From NCBI GenBank assembly GCA_013823325.1, contig PNLY01000055.1, positions 1 to 38,161 of the forward strand: a stretch of 38,161 nucleotides of DNA, in the 5' to 3' direction. Source of the stretch: Methylobacterium sp. (GTDB taxonomy: Bacteria > Pseudomonadota > Alphaproteobacteria > Rhizobiales > Beijerinckiaceae). The notes beneath the pieces are model-generated. The model was not told the DNA's origin. It did not search any database and saw nothing but the letters and a program-made list of their open reading frames with translations. The translations under genes and the position numbers were made by a program. Shown here in pieces: positions 1 through 9,100 of the stretch. Position 1 is the first letter of the stretch, and each line of letters opens with the position of its first letter.

Positions 1-42
1 ATGGTCCCATAGCTCCTGTGAACGCCCTGCGCTTATCACGCT

Positions 43-939
43 TCAGCGCTTGCGCTTGCCATCCTCGGCCAGCAGTTCCTTGCGCGCCTTGGCCATGACC
101 TTGCGGGCCTCGTCGTCGACCACGGGGAACTGCGGATCCAGCTTCTCCAGCCGGTCGACGATCGTTGCGGCGACGATCAGGCGGGTGAACCATTTGTTGT
201 CGGCGGGAACGACATGCCAGGGCGCATGCTTGGTCGCCGTCTCGGCGATCGCGTCCTGATAGGCGGCTTGGTAGTCGTCCCAGTGCTTGCGCTCGGCGAG
301 GTCGGCCGGCTCGAACTTCCAGTTCTTGTCGGGCTCGTCGATGCGTGACAGGAAGCGCCGGCGCTGTTCGTCCTTCGACAGATTGAGGAAGAACTTCAGC
401 ACGACCGTGCCGTTGCGCGCCAGATGCTTCTCGAAATCGCGGATGCTCTCGAAGCGGTCGCGCCAGACATGCTTGCCGATCAGCTTGGGCGGCAGGCCCT
501 GCTTGCGCAGCAGCTCCTCATGCACGCGGACGACCAGTACCTCCTCGTAATAGGAGCGGTTGAAGATGCCGATCTCGCCGCGCTCCGGCAGCGCGCAAGT
601 AGTCCGCCAGAGGAAGTCGTGGCGCAGCTCCAGCGAGCTCGGCGCCTTGAACGAGGTGACCTCGCAGCCCTGCGGATTGACCCCGGACATGACGTGCTCG
701 ATCGTCCCGTCCTTGCCGGCTGTATCGATCGCCTGCAGCACGATCAGCACCGACCAGCGCTTCTCCGCGAAGAGCCGCTCCTGCAGATCGCGCAGGCGCT
801 TGACGCCGGTCTGCAGCAGCTCGCTTGCGCCATTCTTGTCGAGAGCAAGACCGCAGGTCTCGCCGGGGTCGAAGCGCTTCAGCTTGAAGTCATCGCCGTC
901 CGTGACCCTGAAGCGCTTGACCATCTCGTCGGGCAGCAT
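43..939 (-). CDS. ppk2: PPK2-family polyphosphate:nucleotide phosphotransferase
   Basis: A 298-residue protein of the PPK2 family, cytosolic enzymes that move phosphate between polyphosphate and AMP, ADP or GDP. The Walker A-like loop IDTAGKDG is at about residues 71-78. The lid-region motif FNRSYYEEVLVVRVH is at 126-140, and a conserved FFLNLSKDEQ stretch near 183 is followed by NWKF near 216. Length is normal for a single-domain PPK2. The start at 939 has GAGGAG nine bases upstream. It lies 76 bp after the nitroreductase on the same strand, so it may be the last gene of that operon or have its own promoter. Family is certain; whether it prefers AMP or ADP cannot be told from sequence by eye. 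Confidence 0.93.
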   Translation of the reverse strand: MLPDEMVKRFRVTDGDDFKLKRFDPGETCGLALDKNGASELLQTGVKRLRDLQERLFAEKRWSVLIVLQAIDTAGKDGTIEHVMSGVNPQGCEVTSFKAPSSLELRHDFLWRTTCALPERGEIGIFNRSYYEEVLVVRVHEELLRKQGLPPKLIGKHVWRDRFESIRDFEKHLARNGTVVLKFFLNLSKDEQRRRFLSRIDEPDKNWKFEPADLAERKHWDDYQAAYQDAIAETATKHAPWHVVPADNKWFTRLIVAATIVDRLEKLDPQFPVVDDEARKVMAKARKELLAEDGKRKR

Positions 940-1015
940 GCCTGGCGTCTCCTCACTGAAAGAACTCTGTTCAATCTGTCGCCTCGTCGCCGATTGTCCA
1001 GCCTCGCAGCCGCAA

Positions 1016-2008
1016 TCAGACGATCAGCTCCGCCACTGGCAGCCGGACTCGCCCTGCAGCAAGCGCGCCCGCGGCGAGGCCGAGCCTGAAGACGTTGACC
1101 AGGCGGCGCCCCGTTGGAACGCAATATCGTTCGACAAGTTGCCGATTGCTCGCCGGCCAGTCGGCCAGCACCGAGACCGGACAGGCGGCGAGCCCCTGCG
1201 CGGTCAGCATCAGCCAGGCGCGATAGAAGGCACGCCCGGTCGTGAGCGGGTCCTCGCCTTCGGGCCGATGGAAGAGTGCGACGGCGGAGTTCGCGAACTT
1301 TCCGCGCTCGCTAACGAGCGTCGCGGCAAGGCCGAGCCGACGCAGCAGTGGGAACAGCGGACCGAGAACGAGCCTGGTCCCCAATGCGACGACGCCCGGC
1401 ATCGCCATCGCCTCGGCGCTGAGCCCATCGCGCTCATATGAAGAATCGGATCGCGACAGCCGCATCCAGCGCAGCAATTCAGCACGATGGGCGTCGTCGC
1501 AGAGGAAATGGAAGCCGGCCTCGTCGGCGAGCTGGGCGATTTGGGTGACGGCCGGCGGATCACGAACCAGCACGAGGTCGGTCGAGGAGGTCGGCAGCCC
1601 CTCCAACACCGCTTCGCCGGCTGGATCGAAGGCACGAAACCCGCCACGCCAGCTCGCCCGGGTGGAGACGAAATCCGCCAGCCCATCGAGCTCGCCGCCA
1701 GCTGCGACGTCAATGCGCGCGACGGGCTGCAAGCCGTCCGACACCGTGACGTCGGTCAGCGGCTCGACCTGTGCGATCTGCAGCCCACGCCGGCCCAGCG
1801 CCAGTGACAATCCCTCGAGCGCCGCGCCATGCGAGAGCCGAACGTCGTGCCCTGAGGGGTCGGCAGCCGGCAGGCGTCGTGATACGTCCTCCAGCAGGAG
1901 CAGCCTATCGTCGCCGGGCAGCCGCCAGCGTGTCGGCTGGATATTGTGGACGCTGGGCGCCAGCCGGACCTCGGCGAGCAGCTCTTCGAGCAAAAGGCGA
2001 TCGAGCAT
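1016..2008 (-). CDS. Acg-like nitroreductase family protein
   Basis: A 330-residue protein with the N-terminal signature RLAPSVHNIQP (about 15-25) of the Acg branch of the FMN nitroreductase fold. These are large, often divergent members that bind or sequester flavin and whose reactions are mostly unknown. It starts 5 bp after the stop of the YghO-like GNAT gene, so it belongs to the coupled minus-strand operon. Nitroreductase-fold enzymes near E1-like adenylyltransferases recall azoline-forming peptide clusters, but no precursor peptide is visible here. The fold is fairly sure; the substrate is unknown. Confidence 0.8.
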   Translation of the reverse strand: MLDRLLLEELLAEVRLAPSVHNIQPTRWRLPGDDRLLLLEDVSRRLPAADPSGHDVRLSHGAALEGLSLALGRRGLQIAQVEPLTDVTVSDGLQPVARIDVAAGGELDGLADFVSTRASWRGGFRAFDPAGEAVLEGLPTSSTDLVLVRDPPAVTQIAQLADEAGFHFLCDDAHRAELLRWMRLSRSDSSYERDGLSAEAMAMPGVVALGTRLVLGPLFPLLRRLGLAATLVSERGKFANSAVALFHRPEGEDPLTTGRAFYRAWLMLTAQGLAACPVSVLADWPASNRQLVERYCVPTGRRLVNVFRLGLAAGALAAGRVRLPVAELIV

Positions 2009-2013
2009 CCTCG

Positions 2014-3129
2014 TCAGCCCCGCAGGCTCTTGGCGAAGAGATGAAGCCGGTGCAGCGGCTTCGCCCCCGCCTTCTCGGCTTGCCGCAGACTGGGCCCGTT
2101 GACGTCGGCGATCCAGGTGCCGCCGAGCTCGTCATAGCCGGCGGCCTTCAGCGCGCTCGTCACCTTGTAGAGCATGGCGCCGTTGAGCCCGCGATTATGG
2201 AAGGCGCGGCTGACCGACTGGTAGACGATGACGGCACGCCGGTTGGTCCAGCGATGCCAGAGGAAGCGGAAAGGAAAACTCGGGCCGATGCGCCCGCCAG
2301 CCGCTTTCACCAGCGGGTTGAGATCGGGGATCGCGATGATCGCACCGACCGGCTCGCCCTGGTGGTGCACCACGGTCGAGATGCGCTTGTCGATCACCCA
2401 CATCATGTCGCCGGCCTGGAAGCGGTATTCCTCGGCGGTCGGCGGCACGAACATCGGGTTGGCCTCGAAGCCGTCATTGAGGATCAGGCGCGACTCTTCC
2501 AGCCGTTCGGCGAAATGCCGGCGGTCGATCGGCATCCAGCGATAATCGGGATCGGCGAGGATCGCCTTCTGCTTATCGCCGAGCAGCCCGGCCGGGTCGA
2601 CATCGCCCAGCGCGATCCGGAAGGTCGTCATCGGAAAAGTCGGGGCATAGCCGTTGGCTTCCAGCAGCCGCGCGACATGCGGCGGGCTGAAGAGCATGTC
2701 GGTGAAGGGGGCGTTCTCGAAGCCGCCGGTGACGATGCCAGCCTGCTGCATCGCGGTCAGATTGAAGTTGCCGACCAGCTCCGCCATACCGCGCTCGCGC
2801 GCCCAGCTCTCGGCAGCCCTGAGCAGGGTCGAGGCGACCTCGGGGTCATCGGCGCAGTCGAAATATCCGAACTGGGCCCGGGCAGTGCCATGGCGCGCAT
2901 TCGAGGCGTCATGGATCGTCGCGACGATGCGTCCGAGCGGCCGCCCGTCGCGCACCGCCGTGAACAGCTCGAAGCGGCCATGCCCGTCCTTGACCAGCGG
3001 ATTGCGCGCGGGATCGAGCATGCGGTCGAAATCGGACCACATCGGCGGCACATAGGGGCTGTCGGCCGGATAGGCCTCTGCCGTGACGGCGAAGGCGGCC
3101 TTGCGGTCGTTGCTGGTGATCTCGATCAT
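2014..3129 (-). CDS. YghO-like GNAT-fold acyltransferase
   Basis: A 371-residue protein. The open frame extends further upstream, but the start at 3129 (MIEITSND) is chosen because it overlaps the stop of the preceding gene as ATGA at 3126-3129, the same coupling used at the two junctions before it. The pattern NFNLTAMQQAG near 121-131, then GGFENAPF and a C-terminal GNAT-like core (YQSVSRAFHNRGLNGAML, about 303-320), resemble the large GNAT proteins typified by E. coli YghO, whose substrate is not established. This is the second GNAT-type protein of the operon and the two are clearly different in sequence. The acyltransferase role is inferred from fold only. Confidence 0.72.
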   Translation of the reverse strand: MIEITSNDRKAAFAVTAEAYPADSPYVPPMWSDFDRMLDPARNPLVKDGHGRFELFTAVRDGRPLGRIVATIHDASNARHGTARAQFGYFDCADDPEVASTLLRAAESWARERGMAELVGNFNLTAMQQAGIVTGGFENAPFTDMLFSPPHVARLLEANGYAPTFPMTTFRIALGDVDPAGLLGDKQKAILADPDYRWMPIDRRHFAERLEESRLILNDGFEANPMFVPPTAEEYRFQAGDMMWVIDKRISTVVHHQGEPVGAIIAIPDLNPLVKAAGGRIGPSFPFRFLWHRWTNRRAVIVYQSVSRAFHNRGLNGAMLYKVTSALKAAGYDELGGTWIADVNGPSLRQAEKAGAKPLHRLHLFAKSLRG

Positions 3130-4346
3130 GCCGGAGCCTTGCTCGGTGCGCTCGCCAGCAACCGGCGCACCAGCACCAATGCCGTCTCGGTGGCGGGATC
3201 GGCCGAGACCACCGGCACGGTGACCAGCAGCAGATCGAGCGGCTCCTCGCCGAGCACGAGCAGATGGCTGGCGGAATGGGTCGCCATGAGTGCCGCGAGC
3301 CGCTCCGCCGCAGGGTCGGCCGGCGGCCAGGGCCAACTCCGGCCGGAGGCGTGGAGCACGCCGATCTCTCGCAGTGCCGGCTTCAGGATGGCCGGGTCGT
3401 AATCGGCGAGCTCCGCCTCACTGAGGCGGTGGGCGTTGCTGAACAGCGGATGCCCAGCGAGCTGGGCGATCAACGCCTCCCGCGTCTCGGCGCGCGAGCG
3501 GGCGAGCGAGCCCAGCACGCCCGGCGCAGCCGCATCGAAGGAACTCGACAGCGCATCGACCGAAAGCGCGATCGCGAGCACGCCCGCGAGCGTCACCGCG
3601 CAGAGCCTGACGCCATGGGCGAGATCGGCGCCGGGGTTGACGTGCGCCGCAGCGACGCCGAGCAGCAATGCCGTAACGACGCGCAGACCGAGCAGGTAGA
3701 AGCCCTGCCGGCGCGTCGGCGCGGCTCCGCCGGTCACGAGCACGATCGAGACCAGCAGCAGTGCCCCGACGCCACCGAGCCGGACCGGCATGTCCGGCAT
3801 CAGCCCCCGGAAATCACTGAGCGCGAAGGGCAGGATCAGGAAGGCGCAGAGCCCGAGCCGCCAGACACTCGTATTCTCCGCCTCGGTCAGCGAAGCTGGA
3901 TCGCGCCGGAACAGCAGCAGCCCACAGAAGGCTACCGTGACAAGCTGAAAGCCGGCCAGCGCCAGATCATAGGCCCAGGGATGATCGGCGAGGCCGACGA
4001 GGCTGCCGAGCCCGAGTAGCCCTGAGCCGGCGAGCACGGCGATCTTGCCGGCGCGCGGCGCATGCCGGCGCAGCATGCCCTCGGTGACGATCAGCGCTCC
4101 GAGCGGGAACAGCGCGGCACAAGCAAGCGCCAGCCGCTCCAGCAGGACGCTGCCGCTCCACCAGCTCAGGCCGCGCAGCAGGAAAAGTGCGGCGACCAGC
4201 CCCATCGCCACCAGGAAGCGCGTCGTCAGCGCCCCGCGCGGATCGCGCCGGCGCAGGGTCAGCATGGCGACGGCGAGCCCGAGCGCGCCGCAGATGTCGA
4301 CGATGGAATCGGCGACCAAGGCAGGGTTGGCGAAGCCGCCGTTCAT
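3126..4346 (-). CDS. Polytopic membrane protein with cytosolic C-terminal domain, unknown function
   Basis: A 406-residue protein I do not recognise. Start 4346 (MNGGFANPAL) is chosen over a longer frame because it overlaps the stop of the ThiF gene as ATGA (4343-4346). Residues 1 to about 270 hold about eight hydrophobic segments (for example near 15-31, 41-60, 70-90, 100-120, 128-146, 163-178, 189-206, 217-234 and 247-263). The last 130 residues are soluble-looking. The first half resembles membrane sensor modules of signalling proteins, but no kinase or cyclase domain follows. It sits between the E1-like enzyme and the second GNAT protein, so it could anchor the pathway at the membrane. 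That role is inference. Confidence 0.7.
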   Translation of the reverse strand: MNGGFANPALVADSIVDICGALGLAVAMLTLRRRDPRGALTTRFLVAMGLVAALFLLRGLSWWSGSVLLERLALACAALFPLGALIVTEGMLRRHAPRAGKIAVLAGSGLLGLGSLVGLADHPWAYDLALAGFQLVTVAFCGLLLFRRDPASLTEAENTSVWRLGLCAFLILPFALSDFRGLMPDMPVRLGGVGALLLVSIVLVTGGAAPTRRQGFYLLGLRVVTALLLGVAAAHVNPGADLAHGVRLCAVTLAGVLAIALSVDALSSSFDAAAPGVLGSLARSRAETREALIAQLAGHPLFSNAHRLSEAELADYDPAILKPALREIGVLHASGRSWPWPPADPAAERLAALMATHSASHLLVLGEEPLDLLLVTVPVVSADPATETALVLVRRLLASAPSKAPA

Positions 4347-5224
4347 GGCCCGGCCACCATCTGCTTGAGCGCCCGCACCACGAAAGGCCTGAGCAGCGCC
4401 GCGACCGGCGCCGGCAGGGGTCGTTCGACCGCCGGCCGGTAGGGGTTGAAGAACCAGCCGCGGCAATCAGTGCCGCTGCGCTTACCCAGCGCCAGCGCGA
4501 TCGCCTCATAGGCCATCATCATGCCGGTGGTGATCACCATCGGCGCGAAGGACATGCGGCTGCGCCGGCCGGCTGCGACCTCACCGGCGATGGCGAGGTC
4601 GACATGATGGCGCGAGCGCGAATGCAGCATGACATGCGTGACCTCGCACAGCATCGCCGCACGCTTGTCGTCGTCGCTGAGCGTGCGCCAGTCCTTGCCG
4701 AGGGTCGGGAAGCCGAGCCGCTCCTCCGGGCGCGGATCCTCCGGCCGGACCACGATCACCGAGGGGAGCGGCGCCATATAGGCGTCGATCACGCTGGCTC
4801 CCGCCGTTTTCGCCGCGCGGTAGAGGTGCAGGCCGGCGGCGATGTCGTCCATGCCGTTGACGATCACCTTGCAGCGCCCGGCGATCTCCGGCAGGCGCTG
4901 CGCCCATTCGGCGCCCAGCACCTCGATCTCGATCTCCGGATTGATCGCGCGCGCGGCTTCCGCGGCGGCCTCCGCCTTTGGTTGGCCTACCGTGCCGGCA
5001 TTGGCGAAGACCTGCCGGTTCAGGTTCGAGACCTCGAAGACGTCGATATCGGCGATGACGAAGCGGCTGATCCCGGCCCGAACCAGCGCCATGAAGGCGG
5101 CCCCGCCCATGCCGCCGACGCCACAGACGAAGATCGTCGCCTGCCGCAGCCGCGCCTGCTCGGCTTCGGTGACGAAGCCGATATTGCGGGTGGTGAAGAG
5201 CTCGTAGCTAAATCCAGGAATCAT
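4343..5224 (-). CDS. ThiF/MoeB/E1-like adenylyltransferase
   Basis: A 293-residue E1-superfamily protein. These enzymes adenylate a C-terminal carboxylate of a protein, peptide or small acid. The Rossmann glycine loop GVGGMGG is at 35-41, the acidic nucleotide-binding strand ADID at 58-61, the signature NLNRQ at 67-71, the expected Lys at 83 (GQPK) and NGMDD at 123-127. The two CXXC zinc pairs usual in ThiF and MoeB are absent: the only cysteines are 34, 118, 193 and 254. That argues against an ordinary thiamine or molybdopterin role, as does the absence of thi or moa genes nearby. It overlaps both neighbours by 4 bp (ATGA at 5221-5224 and 4343-4346). Confidence 0.88.
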   Translation of the reverse strand: MIPGFSYELFTTRNIGFVTEAEQARLRQATIFVCGVGGMGGAAFMALVRAGISRFVIADIDVFEVSNLNRQVFANAGTVGQPKAEAAAEAARAINPEIEIEVLGAEWAQRLPEIAGRCKVIVNGMDDIAAGLHLYRAAKTAGASVIDAYMAPLPSVIVVRPEDPRPEERLGFPTLGKDWRTLSDDDKRAAMLCEVTHVMLHSRSRHHVDLAIAGEVAAGRRSRMSFAPMVITTGMMMAYEAIALALGKRSGTDCRGWFFNPYRPAVERPLPAPVAALLRPFVVRALKQMVAGP

Positions 5225-6183
5225 GGCTTCGTCCTCGCGGCGCGTGGACGCAATGTGCCGAAACGCCTGCTATCGTCGAGCCAGTGCAGCGAGGGCAGCA
5301 CCAATCGTTGCAGCAGGAGGAAGGCCGAGGCACCGACGAGGCCAGGCAAGGACGAGCGCGGCACCTGCCCGAGCAGATAGCGCCGCGCCGCGGCCAGATC
5401 CATGCGGCCGAGCTGGAGCACGTCGTCGCCGCGCTCATAGTCCAGCGTCTCCCGGCAGAAATCGTTGTACCGCGGCTCGCGATGCTGCGTCGCCTGTTCG
5501 AAGCTTTTCTTCAGATCGTCCGAGCCGCCGGTATAGGCGTCGGTGATGACCGAGCGCGCCTCCTCGAAGCCGGCCTCCTCGCCCACGCCGAAGACATGGC
5601 GGTGCCCGCGCATGATCTGCCGCGCGAGCGACAGATGCGCGAAGCTCTGGCGGCTACCGGTCTCCGGCGAGGGATAGACGTCGGAGAAGGTCTCGCAGAC
5701 CATGCCGACCACGCTCGGGACCTGCGTGACGTTCGAGATCCAGCGTGGCCTGAGGCCCCCGCGCACGAACAGCACCAGCACGGTCAGACCGTAGAGCACC
5801 CAGGACAGGCCGCGCCCGCGCACCTCGGGATCGACCATGACGAGGCCGAGATGCGTCACCTGCTCCGGCTCGCCGTTCAGCGAGAGCTGCATCTGCGCCA
5901 GGGCGTTGAAGGCGACCGGCTTGCCGGTCACCGTTTCGCTGATCAGGGTGACGATGCTCTGGCTCAGGCGCTCGCGCTCGCCGGAGAAGACGCCATAGGT
6001 CAGCGCGCCCTGCGCCAGCGTCCGCCCCGCTACCGTCCGCAGCTGCTCGACCAGCGCCGCGAGCTCGGCATCATCCAGCACCATGCCCGGCCGCTCGATG
6101 ATCCGCGTCGTCAGGCCGGGCGCGGTCGCGAGCGTGAGGTCGAGCGTCGGTCGCCTGAGCGCCTTCAGCCAGAAGCCGAGCAT
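5221..6183 (-). CDS. GNAT-fold acyltransferase, possibly acyl-ACP-using
   Basis: A 320-residue protein with a GNAT core. The acyl-CoA or pantetheine-binding motif A reads VDPEVRGRGLSWVLYG near residues 117-132 (RGRG pyrophosphate loop). A C-terminal part of about 150 residues matches nothing I know. It begins 5 bp after the stop of the LplT-acyltransferase-acyl-ACP synthetase fusion, and its stop overlaps the ThiF start. Some GNAT-fold enzymes, such as the N-acyl amino acid synthases and acyl-homoserine lactone synthases, take acyl groups from acyl-ACP. An upstream acyl-ACP synthetase domain fits such a donor, but this is inference. The amino acceptor is unknown. Confidence 0.75.
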   Translation of the reverse strand: MLGFWLKALRRPTLDLTLATAPGLTTRIIERPGMVLDDAELAALVEQLRTVAGRTLAQGALTYGVFSGERERLSQSIVTLISETVTGKPVAFNALAQMQLSLNGEPEQVTHLGLVMVDPEVRGRGLSWVLYGLTVLVLFVRGGLRPRWISNVTQVPSVVGMVCETFSDVYPSPETGSRQSFAHLSLARQIMRGHRHVFGVGEEAGFEEARSVITDAYTGGSDDLKKSFEQATQHREPRYNDFCRETLDYERGDDVLQLGRMDLAAARRYLLGQVPRSSLPGLVGASAFLLLQRLVLPSLHWLDDSRRFGTLRPRAARTKP

Positions 6184-6188
6184 CGCCT

Positions 6189-9100
6189 TCAGGCCACCAC
6201 CGCCGGGGCGGGAGCTTGGCTACGCTCCTTCACCAGCTTGCTGATGCCGGCGAAGTCGAGCTTGCCGGAGCCGAGCACCGGCACGGCCGGCACCACCATC
6301 ACCTCGGCGGGGATCATCAGGTCGGCGGCGCCCTTGCTCTTGGCGAAGGCCTGGAAGGCGGCGCGTGTCGCGTCCTTCTGCTGCGTCACCAGCACCAGCC
6401 GCTCGCCCTTGCGGGCATCGGGCAGGCTGGCGACGCCCGAGAGCACGCCCGGCCAGCATTCGGCGGCGAGCGCCTCGACCGCGGCGAGCGAGACCATCTC
6501 GCCGGCGATCTTGGCGAAGCGCTTGGCCCGGCCCTTGATGGTGACGAAGCCGTCCTTGTCGATCACGACGATGTCACCGGTGTCATGCCAGCCCTCGGGC
6601 GGCGGCTCGAGCACGCCGGGGTTCTCCGACTTGAGATAGCCCAGCATGATGTTCGGCCCGCTGACATGCAGCCTTCCGCCCTCCTCGACGCCCGGCATCG
6701 GCTCGAGCCTGGCCTCCATGCCGGGCATGATCCGGCCGACCGTGCCGAAGCGGTTGAACATCGGCGTGTTCAGCGCCAGCACCGGCGCGGTCTCGGTCAC
6801 GCCATAGCCCTCGAGGATGCGCAGGCCGAACTTCTCGGCATAGGTCCGCCGGGTCGTATCCTTCACCGGCTCGGCCCCGGCGACGATGTAGCGCAGCGAG
6901 CGCAGGTCGTAAGGGTGCGCGGCGCGGGCATAGCCGGTGAGGAAGGTGTCGGTGCCGAACAGGATGGTGGCGTTGCAGCCATAGACCAGCTCCGGCACCA
7001 TCCGGTAGTGCAGCGGCGACGGGTAGAGATAGACCGGCACGCCCGAAACCAGCGGCAGGACGAGCCCCGCCGTCAGGCCGAAGGAGTGGAACACCGGCAG
7101 CACATTGAAGACCTTGTCGCGCCGGCCGAAATCGATCCGCGCCGCCGCCTGCGCCGCATTGGCCAGCATGTTCCGGTGCGAGAGCACCACGCCCTTGGGC
7201 GCCCCCTCCGAACCCGAGGTGAACAGGATCGCGGCACGGTCCGAGCCCTTGGCCTCCTCGATCGGCGTGCCATGGCGCCAGAGCGCCCAAAGCTTGTCGC
7301 CGGTCGTGACCGTGGCGCGCACGTCTTCGAGATAGACGATGCGGACATCGGCCTGCAGCGCCTCGATCAGCGGTCCCATCCGGCCCTTCTCGACGAAGGC
7401 GCGCGAGGTGACGATGGTCTTCACCTGCGCTGCCTCGCAGGCTGCGGCGATATTGCTCGCGCCGGCGGTGAAGTTGATCATCGCCGGCACGCGCGCCGCC
7501 GACATCAGGCCGAGCAGCGTCACCGCCGCGCCATTGGCGTTGGGCAGCATCACGCCGATCGCCTCGCCCTTGCCGGCCAGCGGCATCAGCTTGCGCCCGA
7601 GCACCTCGGCGCCGATCAGAAGGCGCTTGTAGGTCAGCGTGCCCGTGATCGGATCCTCGACCGCGACGCGGCCCTTGCCGTTGACCACGGCCGCTTCCGC
7701 CACCGCCGAAAAGACGCTGCGGTCGATGTCGGTGGTCTTGAAGATCAGGTCGGACATGATCTGGTAGAGCGCCGCACCCGCCGCCTGGCGCCGCGGCTTG
7801 CCCTTCAGCTCCTCCGGCACGGTCAATGAGACCGGCTCCAGCACGGTGACGCGCACCTTGGGGAACCAGCGCCGGCGCACCTGCTCGCGGGTCAGGCGCG
7901 AGAAGATCGTCGCCTCCAGCCCCTCGATCCGGACCGGCACGATCGGCGCGCCCGACTTCTCGGCGATCATGCCGACGCCGTCATAGACCTTCATCAGGCT
8001 GCCGGTGACGGTGAGGCGCCCCTCCGGGAAGATCACCAGGCTCTCGCCGTTCTTCACGGCGTTGATCAGCGAGCGCGTCGCCAGCGGCCGCGCCGGATCG
8101 AGCGGCATGGCGCGGGTCAGCTTCAGGAAGGGCTTGACCCACCAGCGCTGGGCAATGCCGTGGTCGATGGCGAAGACCGGCTCCTTGTCGAGGATCGAGA
8201 GCGCCAGCGCCGCGTCGAGGAAGGAGACGTGGTTCAGCGCGATGATCGCGTTGTCGCCGGCCTTGGCGATGTTCTCGCGGCCGGTGACCTCGACCCGGTA
8301 GAAGGCACGGAACAGGATCGACAGGAAATCGCTGAGCGGGTTGGTCGGCAGCGTCCGCAGGATCCAGACGGACGCCGCGATAGTGAGGACGCCGATCAGC
8401 AGGAAGAGATGGCCGAGCGTCAGGCCCGCCGCCTGCAGCAGCGCGACCACGACGGCGCCGGCGACCATGAAGGCGGCCGAGAGCACGTTGACGGCGGCGA
8501 CGATGCGGGCGCGCTTCTCGGCCGGAGCCCAGGCCTGCGCCGCCGCGAAGGACGGCACGACGAAGACGCCGCCGGCGATGGCGAGGCCGGCGAGGTCGAT
8601 GCCGACACGCCAGGCGGACGGGCCGGCGAAGAAGGCGCCGATATCCTGCGCCGGATGATGCGCGACGATGCCCGAGACGGCCCAGCCGAGATCGAGTGCG
8701 AACAAGCCCATCACCACGCCGGCGACCGGCACCGGCAGCAGCACGATGCGCCCGCTCGACAGGAAGGAGCCGATGCCGGAGCCGACCGCGATCGCGATCG
8801 CGAAGACGGCGAGATAGGTCGAGACGACAATTTCGGTGCCGCCCATGCCGTTCTTCACCAGCGAAGGCAAAAGCGACATCACCACCGCGCCGATCAGCCA
8901 GAACAGCGAGACCATGACGCCCGTGCGCCACAGCCGGGCATCGCCCCAGAGATCGGTCAGCAGGTCGCGGGTCGAGCGCAGGATGTTGCGGTCGACCACG
9001 AGATCGGGCGCCGCCGGCCCGGTCTTCGGGATGAACAGGGTCGCGCCCCAGCAGGCCAGTGCGAAGACCAGGATCAGCAGGCTGAGCTGGGCGGCATCGC

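Noticed and set aside
1..42. Left edge sequence
   Set aside because: No coding frame, stem or promoter could be supported in these 42 bases.
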